DNA of 47,470 bases, taken from Edwardsiella hoshinae NBRC 105699 = ATCC 33379. Its GTDB lineage: Bacteria > Pseudomonadota > Gammaproteobacteria > Enterobacterales > Enterobacteriaceae. The stretch is taken from assembly GCF_000474215.1 (NCBI RefSeq), contig NZ_BAUC01000040.1:1-47470 (forward strand). The letters run 5' to 3'. Made by a program: the position numbers and the translations under genes. Position 1 is the first letter of the stretch, and each line of letters begins with the position of its first letter. The notes below the pieces were generated by a model. It did no database searches, was not told the DNA's origin, and worked only from the letters and a program-made list of their open reading frames with translations. Positions 6,892 through 14,242 of the stretch are shown one piece after another.

Positions 6892-8856
6892 ATGTCAGTA
6901 ACCGAGTCTAAAGCAAAATCCCCTACCAGAGCCAGCAAAAAAACAGTAAAACCTGCCGATGCTGCCGCCCTGAAAATCGCCCTTGAGGCGGCACAGATTG
7001 AAATGGTGCCGCTGTCGGCACTGGTCAAATCCCCGCTGAACGTCCGTACCATCCCGTATCCGGTGGAGAGTGTGCGTGAACTGGCCGACACCATCGCCGC
7101 CATCGGGCTGTTGCAAAATCTGGTGGTTCACGCGTTGCCCGATGGTCTGTTGGGCGTAGCCGCCGGAGGCCGTCGCCTGACCGCCCTGCAACTGTTGTGT
7201 GCTGAACAGCGTATTGATGCCGATTATCGGGTCGCGGTTAAGCGGGTCTCGGATGAACTGGCGGCAGTGGCCTCGGTCGCCGAGAACAGCCAGCGGGTGG
7301 CGATGCACCCCGCCGAGCAGATTATCGGGTTTCGTACCCTATCGGAGCAGGGGAAGACCCCGGAGCAGATTGGTGGCCAGCTGGGGTATAGCTCGCTACA
7401 CGTCAAGCGCATGCTGAAACTGGCCAACCTTGCCCCGGAATTGATCGCCCTCTTAGCCGAAAACACGATCGACATGGAGCAGTGTCAGGCGTTGAGCCTA
7501 GAGAGTGATCCCGCGCGTCAATTGGCGATTTACCAGCAGGTGAAAGCTGAATACAGCCGTGCCCCGGCACACTTGTTAAAGCGGGCTATCATCGATACCG
7601 AAATCTCCATTGGCGATCCCCGTTTTGTGCTTATCGGGCGTGAGGCATATGAAGCGGCGGGCGGGGTGGTGCGCGAAGATCTGTTTAGCACCATCGAGGG
7701 GAGCGGCACGGCTGATCGGGGATTACTCGACCGTTTGGTCGATGAAAAGCTGGCGGCAACCGTACAGGCTATTCAACAGGATGAAGGGTGGGCATGGTCG
7801 CTGGCGCGCGAGATGCCGCTGAAAAACTATGGCGAGGATCGTGAGCGCTATCTGTTGCTACCCGTGCCAGAGGGGCAGTATAGCGCCGATGAACAGCAGC
7901 AACTGGATGAACTCTATGCCAAACAGGTGGCCACCGAAACGTATGAGGACGAGGCGGCCATTCAGGTGCTGATCGAGGATATCGAAAGTGCGGCCGCAAT
8001 CCGGGCGTGGACGCCGGAGCAAAAAGCGGCCTCTGGTGTCGTTGTCAGTCTGATTGATGGCCAACTCTGTGTGCAGAGGGGAGTGCAGTTAAAAGAAGAG
8101 GGAGATAATGACGTTGATGCTGACCGTGATCTCGTCTCTCTTCCCCCTGCTCCAGATGTCGCCGAGGGGGTTAGCCTTCCGTTACTTACCAAAATGTCAT
8201 CGGAGAGAACGCTGGCTGTTCAAGCAGCATTGATGAAGCAGCCTGAGCGCGCGGTTGCGGTATTGGCGTGGACACTGTGCCGTCGTGTTTTTGCCTTTAC
8301 CGTGGGGAACACTGCAATTCAGGTTTCCTTGAGTTGTCACCATAGCCGTTTGACGGAGGACGCCCCCAGCGGAAAGGACGGTACCGCATTTGTGGCGCTG
8401 ATGCAGGAGAAAGAACGTCTTGCCAGCCGTTTACCCCCACGGTGGGAGCGTGATGTTACGTCGTTCTTCTCGCTATCGGGCGAGGACGTACTCGCCTTAC
8501 TGAGTTTTTGTACGGCCTGTAGTGTGGATGGTGTACAGACTCGTGAGTATGGCCATACCACGCGCAGCCTCCTTGATCCGCTGGAGTCGGCGATCGGTTT
8601 TCATCTACGCGACTGGTGGCAACCGACAAAGGATAACTTTTTCATGCATATGCCCAAGCCCTCGATCATCGCCCTGTTAAACGAGGCGGGACTGTTAGGG
8701 GCTGCCCGTGATGCGGAAAAAATGAAAAAGTCCGATGCGGCTGAGCACGCCGAACAGGCGCTGTCAGGGACTCGCTGGGTTCCCGGTTGGATGCACTCGC
8801 CGGAAAAGGCTGACACCGCCGTTGACGTTGATATCCACCCGGCTGATGCCGCCTGA
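6892..8856 (+). CDS. Large ParB/Spo0J-domain protein of the leading region
   Basis: 654 residues, the size of the large ParB-like protein in F-family leading regions. A ParB N-terminal domain lies near residues 35-110: SPLNVRTIPYP, ELADTIAAIGLLQNLVVHALPDG, then GGRRLTAL (the ParB GxRR-type box). A helix-turn-helix segment follows (PEQIGGQLGYSSLHVKRMLKLANL). The rest is long, acidic and not recognised. It is unlikely to be the true partition protein, since parAB at 1529-2454 has its own centromere; its role after transfer is unknown. The ATG at 6892 has AGGAG 7 nt upstream. Confidence 0.9.
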   Translation: MSVTESKAKSPTRASKKTVKPADAAALKIALEAAQIEMVPLSALVKSPLNVRTIPYPVESVRELADTIAAIGLLQNLVVHALPDGLLGVAAGGRRLTALQLLCAEQRIDADYRVAVKRVSDELAAVASVAENSQRVAMHPAEQIIGFRTLSEQGKTPEQIGGQLGYSSLHVKRMLKLANLAPELIALLAENTIDMEQCQALSLESDPARQLAIYQQVKAEYSRAPAHLLKRAIIDTEISIGDPRFVLIGREAYEAAGGVVREDLFSTIEGSGTADRGLLDRLVDEKLAATVQAIQQDEGWAWSLAREMPLKNYGEDRERYLLLPVPEGQYSADEQQQLDELYAKQVATETYEDEAAIQVLIEDIESAAAIRAWTPEQKAASGVVVSLIDGQLCVQRGVQLKEEGDNDVDADRDLVSLPPAPDVAEGVSLPLLTKMSSERTLAVQAALMKQPERAVAVLAWTLCRRVFAFTVGNTAIQVSLSCHHSRLTEDAPSGKDGTAFVALMQEKERLASRLPPRWERDVTSFFSLSGEDVLALLSFCTACSVDGVQTREYGHTTRSLLDPLESAIGFHLRDWWQPTKDNFFMHMPKPSIIALLNEAGLLGAARDAEKMKKSDAAEHAEQALSGTRWVPGWMHSPEKADTAVDVDIHPADAA

Positions 8857-8864
8857 TCTGCTGC

Positions 8865-8886
8865 GCCGCCCCGGTAGCGGGGCGGC
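8865..8886 (+). other. Intercistronic hairpin before psiB
   Basis: Stem GCCGCCCCG (8865-8873) / CGGGGCGGC (8878-8886) with a GTAG loop, immediately before AAGGAG of psiB. It has nearly the same stem as the hairpin before ssb (6195-6214). Confidence 0.7.
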
Positions 8887-8900
8887 AATAAGGAGCACCT

Positions 8901-9332
8901 ATGCGTAATATGATTACTCTCGATGTCCTGAAAACCATGATCCCGTCAGAGTGGGAAGATTACCGCGCCAGCGGCGAGGATTTTCGACGGGCGCTGACTC
9001 ATGCGGTGATGCGTGACCTGAACGCGCCAGCACAGTGGAGCATGAGCGGTGAGTATCGCAGTGAGTTCGGCGGGTTCTTCCCGGTACAAGTCCGTTTCAC
9101 CCCGACTCATGGCGCGTTTCATGTCGCGGTATGCAGCCCTGGGGAAGTTAGCCCTGTCTGGATGATGGTGTTTATCCCTGCCAGTGGCCGCCCTTTTGCC
9201 GTGGTTCGCACATTGCTGGCCTATAGCCCGGAGGTTATCAATCATACACTCGGCCTCATTGCGCGTCTCGATGCCGAGGGGTATTCCCACAATGCGATCA
9301 TTGATTTGTTGGCGATGGAGGGCGAGCTATGA
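8901..9332 (+). CDS. psiB: PsiB, inhibitor of SOS induction
   Basis: 143 residues, matching F PsiB (about 144) along its length: LTHAVMRDLNAP, SGEYRSEFGGFFPVQVRFTP and the C-terminal LDAEGYSHNAIIDLLAMEGE. PsiB binds free RecA and blocks filament formation on the incoming single strand, so that the SOS response is not triggered during transfer. AAGGAG precedes the ATG. The stop overlaps the psiA start. In F this gene is expressed transiently in the recipient, and the plus-strand orientation here fits expression from the transferred minus strand. Confidence 0.95.
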   Translation: MRNMITLDVLKTMIPSEWEDYRASGEDFRRALTHAVMRDLNAPAQWSMSGEYRSEFGGFFPVQVRFTPTHGAFHVAVCSPGEVSPVWMMVFIPASGRPFAVVRTLLAYSPEVINHTLGLIARLDAEGYSHNAIIDLLAMEGEL

Positions 9333-10051
9333 TGGCGACGAGTCAGGCGCTTGTCCCGCTACAGGCTGATCGTCGGGCAGCAATGCAGGCCATTGCTGAT
9401 GTTGAATCAAATCGGGTGCGAGGAAAATATCCGTATGCTCATGCATTTTTCCGCCATCTGCGGGGTGTTCGCCGCATCACGCTGCGCGAACTACGGTACT
9501 TTGCGCCGGTGCTGACGGAGCGTGAGTTACGCGGTCAGAAAGATCACTGGTTACAGGCTATCGATACGTTGATTGAGAGCCGGGGCGCGTGTTGCTGGTT
9601 ACCGTTGCCAGTGGATGCCGGTCAGGCACTGTTCCCTGAAGTGATGTTTCGTCATCAGGAGCGCCAGCGCCGGCAGGATGACCTGCAGGACGAAAAATAT
9701 ACCCGCCAGCGTCGTAAGGCAGCCAGATTGCATGAGCGGGCGTTGCAGGCTTTGAGGGCTCAGGCGGAGATAGCACTGGCCTTTCATACGCCTGCGACGG
9801 TCAGTAGCTGGTTGTCGCGCTGGTCCGACAGTGGGGTGCCTGAGTATGAGCTGGAGAGTATGTTGATGCGTTGGTCTCGCCGCTTCCCCTCATTGTCAGC
9901 GTGGCGTAATTGGCCGGGTGAGCCGCTGTGGCGCGTGGTGGAGGAGATGGCTCAGACGGCAAAAACGGCACCACGTACTGTCCAAGGTATCGATCGCTGG
10001 ATAGTGCCGAACAAACTGATATACGGTGAGGAAAGGCACGCCCCCAAATAA
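9329..10051 (+). CDS. psiA: PsiA, leading-region protein
   Basis: 240 residues, matching F PsiA in length and in motifs: SQALVPLQADRRAAMQAI, YPYAHAFFRHLRGVRRITL, the central AEIALAFHTPATVSSWLSRWSD and RRFPSLSAWRNWP. It is paired with psiB; its own contribution to SOS inhibition is not established. The ATG overlaps the psiB stop (ATGA), and a second in-frame ATG follows at 9332. The gene ends ~30 bp before a strong intrinsic terminator, closing the ssb-psiA unit. Confidence 0.93.
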   Translation: MMATSQALVPLQADRRAAMQAIADVESNRVRGKYPYAHAFFRHLRGVRRITLRELRYFAPVLTERELRGQKDHWLQAIDTLIESRGACCWLPLPVDAGQALFPEVMFRHQERQRRQDDLQDEKYTRQRRKAARLHERALQALRAQAEIALAFHTPATVSSWLSRWSDSGVPEYELESMLMRWSRRFPSLSAWRNWPGEPLWRVVEEMAQTAKTAPRTVQGIDRWIVPNKLIYGEERHAPK

Positions 10052-10079
10052 ACGCGGCACCGTGGGTGCATAAGGTAAG

Positions 10080-10101
10080 GCGGCGCTAACGCGCCGCTTT
10101 T
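10080..10101 (+). terminator. Intrinsic terminator after psiA
   Basis: Stem GCGGCGC (10080-10086) / GCGCCGC (10091-10097), loop TAAC, followed directly by TTTT. It ends the leading-region operon. Confidence 0.8.
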
Positions 10102-10274
10102 CCCTATTCGCGAGCTTTGTCTGACAATATTTATCTATTCTCGGGGCTGTATCATCTCTCCCAACTTGTGTTGATGACGCCCCCTCCGGGGCACCACAAG
10201 GGCAGCCCGCCCGCACGCGGTCGTGCTGTCGCCTGGCAACGACTAAGCCGGGCTATAGCCGCCCGACTAAGTCT

Positions 10275-10547
10275 TACGGAGCCACGCCAGCGTGTCTCCG
10301 CCCCTACGGGTGCCAACCGATGCTGGAAAACCTCACGCTTGCAGCGCCGTAAACGGCGCGCCGCTCTCACCCGGTCGGCGAAAAACTGCCGACCGTCTGA
10401 GGGCGCCACGTCGTTCCGACGTGGCGGGTGTGTTCATGCTGTGTGTGTCGGGTTGGCGTCATCACTCAGTGTGTTCTCGCGTGGGCGTGGCGTAGCACCG
10501 TCATTCAGTTCATTACAAGGGTGAAATGCACGCCTGCGGCGCCCTTG
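10275..10547. other. Structured leading-region element, copy B (candidate single-strand promoter)
   Basis: Counterpart of copy A (5340-5651). It has the same 15-mer CGCGCCGCTCTCACC (10357-10371), a stem CGGTCGGC/GCCGACCG (10372-10395), a 10-bp palindromic stem CGCCACGTCG-ttc-CGACGTGGCG (10404-10426) and a terminal hairpin CAAGGG/CCCTTG (10516-10521 / 10542-10547). The hairpin has a one-sided 9-nt bulge TGAAATGCA and the inner stem CGCC-tgc-GGCG. The hairpin has the same architecture as in copy A. It precedes the ArdC-type gene by ~90 bp. No convincing gene occurs in 10102-10635. Confidence 0.65.
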
Positions 10548-10635
10548 CAATGCCCTGCCTGCCGTTGCTCCTTCGCCCATTGCCGCGATGAACTCACTGA
10601 GAGATGACTGAAATAACCCTAAGGAGTAGCCCAGC

Positions 10636-11553
10636 ATGAACACACAAAACTCCAACACCGCCGCTTCCGAATCTACTGAAAGATGCCAGGCAAATATGGT
10701 AAAAAAAAGATGTGGAGAGAAAAAAGATCTCTATCAGACAGTGACCGATAATATCATTGCAGCTTTAGAGCAAGGGGTAAAACCTTGGGTGTGTCCGTGG
10801 AGTAAGACGGGGATTTCTGGGATGCCTGTGAATCTTACAACTGGCGGGCAATATCACGGTATGAATATTATGTTGCTGTGGGAAAGTGCATTAAAACATG
10901 GATATGCTGATACCCGTTGGTTAACGTACAAGCAAGCTCAAGGTTTAGGTGGGCAGGTGCGTAAGGGGGAGCATGGCACAACTGTATTTTTTTACTCAAT
11001 GATTGAACGGGAAAATCAAGATGGCGATCTTGAGCGTTTCTCTGTTCTGAAAACATTCACGGTATTTAATGTTGAGCAAGTGGACGGTTTAGCTATAGAG
11101 CCGATGGAGTTGCCGAAAGAGAATTTTAATTCTCGCGATGATGTTGAGCTTTTTTTCAAGGCTACAGGAGCAAAGATTCGTGAGTGTGGGACGGATGCAT
11201 ATTTTTGTCCATCAAGAGATGAAATCGTTTTGCCGTGTAGGCATCTTTTTAATGATGCTGCAAACTTTTATGCAACAGGTTTACATGAGCTGATTCATTG
11301 GTCAGGAGGAAAAAGTCGCTTAAATAGAGAAATGAAAGGTAGTTTTGGCTCGAAAGATTATGCCTATGAGGAGTTGGTCGCTGAGTTAGGGTCAGCGTTC
11401 TTGATGGCAGATCTTGGCGTGTCAGGAGAAGTACAACATGAAAATTATATCGCAGCCTGGTTGGCTGTGCTAGAAAATGACAAACGGTTTATCTTTAAAG
11501 CAGCAAGTGCAGCATCGAAAGCACACTTATATCTCAAAGATGTTGCGAAATAA
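10636..11553 (+). CDS. ardC: ArdC-family antirestriction protein (ssDNA-binding domain plus metalloprotease domain)
   Basis: 305 residues. The N-terminal ArdC/TraC1-type domain (about 35-150) includes LYQTVTDNIIAALEQGVKPWVCPW, NIMLLWESALKHGY and RKGEHGTTVFFYS. The C-terminal domain has the zinc-metallopeptidase motif HELIH at 217-221, with a downstream EELVAELG likely giving the third ligand. ArdC binds single-stranded DNA and protects entering DNA against type I and some type II restriction. AAGGAG lies 9 nt before the ATG. The gene is more AT-rich than psiBA, suggesting separate acquisition, and it has its own upstream structured element. Confidence 0.9.
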   Translation: MNTQNSNTAASESTERCQANMVKKRCGEKKDLYQTVTDNIIAALEQGVKPWVCPWSKTGISGMPVNLTTGGQYHGMNIMLLWESALKHGYADTRWLTYKQAQGLGGQVRKGEHGTTVFFYSMIERENQDGDLERFSVLKTFTVFNVEQVDGLAIEPMELPKENFNSRDDVELFFKATGAKIRECGTDAYFCPSRDEIVLPCRHLFNDAANFYATGLHELIHWSGGKSRLNREMKGSFGSKDYAYEELVAELGSAFLMADLGVSGEVQHENYIAAWLAVLENDKRFIFKAASAASKAHLYLKDVAK

Positions 11554-11557
11554 AATT

Positions 11558-11592
11558 TCGCCCCGGATTGACGCCCATCAAACCAGGGGCGA
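11558..11592 (+). other. Hairpin after ardC
   Basis: Stem TCGCCCC (11558-11564) / GGGGCGA (11586-11592) with a 21-nt loop, just past the ardC stop. No U-tract, so only a possible 3-prime structure. Confidence 0.4.
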
Positions 11593-11659
11593 TGTTACTA
11601 CTGTTTCAATGTTTAGAGTAATGGTGTTTTTATTTTGATGCAATGTTTTTTTCGCCCTG

Positions 11660-11755
11660 ATAAGCATTCATACCATCGAGGTATGAATGCTTATTTCCCC
11701 CGCCCACCCGGATGCAAAATAAATTTGCATCCGCCCATCTGCCCCCAAAGGGGGC
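11660..11755. other. Three consecutive perfect hairpins in the oriT-proximal leading region
   Basis: ATAAGCATTCATACC (11660-11674) pairs with 11680-11694 (15 bp, 5-nt loop). CGGATGCAAA (11709-11718) pairs with 11724-11733 (10 bp). GCCCCC-aaa-GGGGGC follows at 11741-11755. With the DnaA-box structure at 11771-11895 they make almost 240 nt that would fold strongly as single strand. The interval 11554-12086 has no convincing gene. Confidence 0.75.
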
Positions 11756-11770
11756 GCCCTAATGTTTCCA

Positions 11771-11895
11771 AACTTATCCACATCCCCACAGGTGCCATTG
11801 ATTCGTTACCGAATCAATCCGCTTCTCGTTTGTTTTTCCCCTTGTTGGGGGAAAAACAGCACTGGCGTTGTTACCTATGGATATGTGGATAAGTT
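11771..11895. other. Branched foldback with DnaA boxes in the stem (candidate single-strand initiation site)
   Basis: Outer arms AACTTATCCACAT (11771-11783) and its exact complement (11883-11895) each contain a perfect DnaA box TTATCCACA (11774-11782 plus strand; 11884-11892 minus strand). They enclose two hairpins: ATTGATTCG-ttac-CGAATCAAT (11797-11818) and GTTTTTCCCC / GGGGAAAAAC (11832-11857). As single strand this forms a three-way junction whose base stem is one double-stranded DnaA box. Hairpin-borne DnaA boxes are known to load DnaB on coated single strands (ABC primosome). The function here is inferred. Confidence 0.7.
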
Positions 11896-12086
11896 CAACA
11901 TTCATTATTACCTGCAAGTATGGTGTGGAGTTATTTACCAACAAATATTTGTGATCATGACAGTGCTATGCTAAACGGTCAAAGTAAAGGGGAGGGTAAT
12001 GTCAGGACACTTAGCATACCCACTGTAAACTAACTTTCATTGAAAGCCTCAGATGTTGTTCTGCATATCTATACCTATTGTTATCA

Positions 12087-12557
12087 TTATTGGGTTTGGA
12101 TAGGTGATGTCTTGCTGTTTTTTAGTGCTAGGTAATAGGCGTGTATTTCCTTGGCATAGTTATAGCGTCTCTGCGCTTGCTGAGGTGTTTGTTTAAATCC
12201 TGCGTTGTAGGCTCCCACTGCGTTCCAATTGATGCCCAGTTTTTTAAATGATTGTGCGAGGACATACGCACCTGTATAGATGTTGAGGCAGGGGTCATTA
12301 TATAGTCGCTGCATAGTGATACCTAAGGGACGCAATGTGTCAGCGTGTTGTGAGTTAATCTGCATAAGCCCTACATCTATACTTTTATCTGGGCTGCGGC
12401 CAATCGCTTTGGGGTTGAACCTTGACTCTTTCCAAGCGATGGCACGCAATAAGTCAGGATCTATGCGGTAGTCACGCCCTGCCATATCAAAGCAGTCATT
12501 AGCTAGCGATGATGTAGATATCAGCGTAAAGAGAAGCAATAAGAAGCGAGTCTTCAT
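12087..12557 (-). CDS. Lytic transglycosylase of the transfer system (gene 19 / X, P19-like)
   Basis: 156 residues. A signal peptide spans about residues 1-19 (ends SLA). The lysozyme-like SLT domain follows, with the catalytic glutamate at 44 in WKESRFNP, then SIDVGLMQINSQH and AVGAYNAG, all typical of family-1 lytic transglycosylases. It cuts peptidoglycan locally to help assemble the conjugation apparatus. It lies next to oriT and points away from tra, exactly as gene 19 (ORF169) does in F and R1. F's protein is ~169 residues, so this one is slightly short but complete. Confidence 0.93.
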   Translation of the reverse strand: MKTRFLLLLFTLISTSSLANDCFDMAGRDYRIDPDLLRAIAWKESRFNPKAIGRSPDKSIDVGLMQINSQHADTLRPLGITMQRLYNDPCLNIYTGAYVLAQSFKKLGINWNAVGAYNAGFKQTPQQAQRRYNYAKEIHAYYLALKNSKTSPIQTQ

Positions 12558-12640
12558 GTAGGTTTTCTCAAATGAGTTAAGGGTTGAAATATAGTAAACC
12601 CTGCGAATTATCTACTCAACAAAATATATGCTCCTTGCTA

Positions 12641-12678
12641 CCATTTTTACCACACCCCACGCAAAACTAAAGTTTTGC
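12641..12678 (-). other. oriT nic region
   Basis: On the minus strand the sequence reads TTTTGCGTGGGGTGT, then GGTAAAAATGG. The part up to the nick matches the F/R1/R100 nic sequence GTGGGGTGT/GG, so TraI should cut between positions 12652 and 12651 of the minus strand. A perfect 7-bp inverted repeat GCAAAAC-taaa-GTTTTGC (12661-12678) lies next to it, as in F, where it serves TraI binding and termination of transfer. The orientation sends the region below 12651 (gene 19, ardC, psi, ssb) into the recipient first. Confidence 0.92.
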
Positions 12679-12748
12679 TGATTTGCTTGTAAATACAGTG
12701 TGTTATCTATAGAAAAAAGTGTGTGATTTATAAAGTGTAATAAAAAGC

Positions 12749-12938
12749 GATTCATTGATGAATTGTTTGCGATTCATTGGTAAATCCATGGCAATTCACT
12801 AATGAATCAAAGCAGGTGTGGTAAGGGTTTTCTGACGAATCGAATCTAGGTTCGATTCGCCTTGTGAATCGTCAAGTGAATTGCAATTTTGGAATAGTGA
12901 ATCTAGAATCGATTCTAGGATTGAATCGCTGGTGAATC
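12749..12938. promoter_or_regulatory. TraM-binding region of oriT: array of twelve GANTC motifs
   Basis: GANTC occurs at 12749, 12771, 12804, 12837, 12842, 12854, 12866, 12899, 12906, 12911, 12923 and 12934. Most steps are 11-12 bp or multiples (22, 33, 33, 12, 12, 33, 12, 12, 11), so the motifs face one side of the helix. Two clusters contain palindromes: CGAATCGAA-tctagg-TTCGATTCG (12836-12859) and CTAGAATCGATTCTAG (12903-12918). TraM of F-like plasmids binds GANTC pairs at this spacing. The clusters nearest traM probably also autoregulate it. Confidence 0.88.
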
Positions 12939-12995
12939 GTTGGTTTTTGTCGTGAGGAATATATCTTTGTATGGGTAGTGAAATAGGTGATCGCT

Positions 12996-13382
12996 ATGGC
13001 AAAAATTCAGGCATATGTAAGTGATGAAGTCGTCAATAAAATCAATGCGATTGTAGAAAAGAGGCGATTGGAGGGGGCTAGAGAACGTGATGTGAGCTTT
13101 TCTAGTATATCCACTATGTTGCTAGAGTTAGGCTTGCGTGTATATGAGGCTCAAATGGAACGAAAGCAGTCCTCATTTAACCAAATGGAATTTAATAAGG
13201 TCTTATTGGAGAATGTCCTTAAAACGCAGTTTGGGATATGTAAAGTGATGGGGATGGAGTCATTGAGTCCTTACGTTCAAGGGAAGGAGAAGTTTGTCTA
13301 TAGTAATATGAGGTCTGATATTCTTGAAGACGTGCGCCAGGTTATAGAAAAATTCTTTCCAAGTGAGCATAATGATGAGTGA
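12996..13382 (+). CDS. traM: TraM, relaxosome accessory DNA-binding protein
   Basis: 128 residues, compared with 127 in F. The N-terminal ribbon-helix-helix (MAKIQAYVSDEVVNKINAIVEKRRLEGA, residues 1-28) binds the oriT motifs, and VSFSSISTMLLELGLRVYEAQMERK continues the domain. The C-terminal four-helix tetramerisation domain ends in FFPSEHNDE. TraM signals mating-pair contact by binding the TraD tail. The start at 12996 is chosen because the family begins MAK and TAGGTGA precedes it; an in-frame GTG lies 9 nt upstream. Confidence 0.96.
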   Translation: MAKIQAYVSDEVVNKINAIVEKRRLEGARERDVSFSSISTMLLELGLRVYEAQMERKQSSFNQMEFNKVLLENVLKTQFGICKVMGMESLSPYVQGKEKFVYSNMRSDILEDVRQVIEKFFPSEHNDE

Positions 13383-13432
13383 CTAAGTAGTACAAATGTC
13401 ATGTATTGGTATTAGATTCAGATATAGAGATC

Positions 13433-14179
13433 GTGTTTATACATAAAAAAACTCAATCCCTAGCTGTTGCGGTTGTCCTTTCTGTGTTTTTCCTGTCTGG
13501 CTGTGGTGCGATGTCAACAGCCATTAAGAAACGTAATCTCGAAGTAAAGACACAGATGAGTCAGACTATCTGGTTAGATCCTGCTGCTATGGGGGATAAA
13601 ACCGTATTCATCCAGGTTAAGAATACCTCTGATAAAGATTTAAGTGGATTACAGTCTTTGATTGCAAGAGATATGGAGGCAAAAGGATATCGGGTTACAT
13701 CGTCTGCCAGCACAGCACATTACTGGATTCAGGCTAACGTGCTTAAAGCTGATAAAATGAACCTGCGTGATGCTCAGGGATATTTGAATCAGGGGTATGA
13801 AGGTGCGGTTACTGGTGCGGCATTAGGGGCAGGGATAACGGCATATAATTCAAACTCCGCTGGTGCTACTTTAGGTGTGGGGTTAGCTGCAGGGTTAATT
13901 GGGATGGCAGCGGACGCTATGGTTGAAGATGTTAATTACACTATGGTGACCGATGTTCAGATTGCGACCCGCACGAAAGATAAGGTTCGCACTGATGATG
14001 TTGCAGCTTTAAGACAGGGGACGTCGGGAGCCAAAGTTCAGACAAGTACATCGTTTGGCGATCAATATAAATATCAAACCCGTATTGTGTCGAGTGCCAA
14101 TAAGGTTAACTTAAAATTTGATGAAGCGCGCCCTGTTTTAGAGGCGCAGTTAGCAAAATCTATTGCTGGGATCTTTTAA
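13433..14179 (+). CDS. traT: TraT, surface-exclusion / serum-resistance outer-membrane lipoprotein
   Basis: About 248 residues from a GTG at 13433. The lipobox LSGC puts the lipidated cysteine at residue 24. The mature part is very close to F TraT ([64 protein letters not shown]). TraT reduces mating aggregate formation with cells already carrying the plasmid. The start is uncertain, because the ribosome site is weak (AGAGA) and an in-frame start 27 nt upstream exists. It lies between traM and traJ, whereas F has it between traS and traD, and it is closed by its own terminator. Confidence 0.93.
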   Translation: MFIHKKTQSLAVAVVLSVFFLSGCGAMSTAIKKRNLEVKTQMSQTIWLDPAAMGDKTVFIQVKNTSDKDLSGLQSLIARDMEAKGYRVTSSASTAHYWIQANVLKADKMNLRDAQGYLNQGYEGAVTGAALGAGITAYNSNSAGATLGVGLAAGLIGMAADAMVEDVNYTMVTDVQIATRTKDKVRTDDVAALRQGTSGAKVQTSTSFGDQYKYQTRIVSSANKVNLKFDEARPVLEAQLAKSIAGIF

Positions 14180-14186
14180 CTTAGTT

Positions 14187-14209
14187 GGGGAGGCGACTCC
14201 CCTTTTTTT
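14187..14209 (+). terminator. Intrinsic terminator after traT
   Basis: Stem GGGGAG-gcga-CTCCCC (14187-14202) followed by seven T. It separates the traM-traT segment from traJ. Confidence 0.9.
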
Positions 14210-14242
14210 ATTATTTTAGAATAATGATCTATTTATTTTAAC

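Noticed and set aside
6892..8856. The large ParB-like gene as the plasmid partition protein
   Set aside because: No parA lies next to it, and a complete parA/parB pair with repeats exists at 1458-2665; its relatives in F are leading-region proteins.
10117..10524. Plus-strand 135-codon frame between psiA and ardC
   Set aside because: Composition follows the GC-rich hairpins of the structured element; there is no ribosome site or family feature.
11635..11892. Plus-strand 85-codon frame in the DnaA-box region
   Set aside because: It spans several perfect hairpins and has no ribosome site; the structure explains the sequence better.
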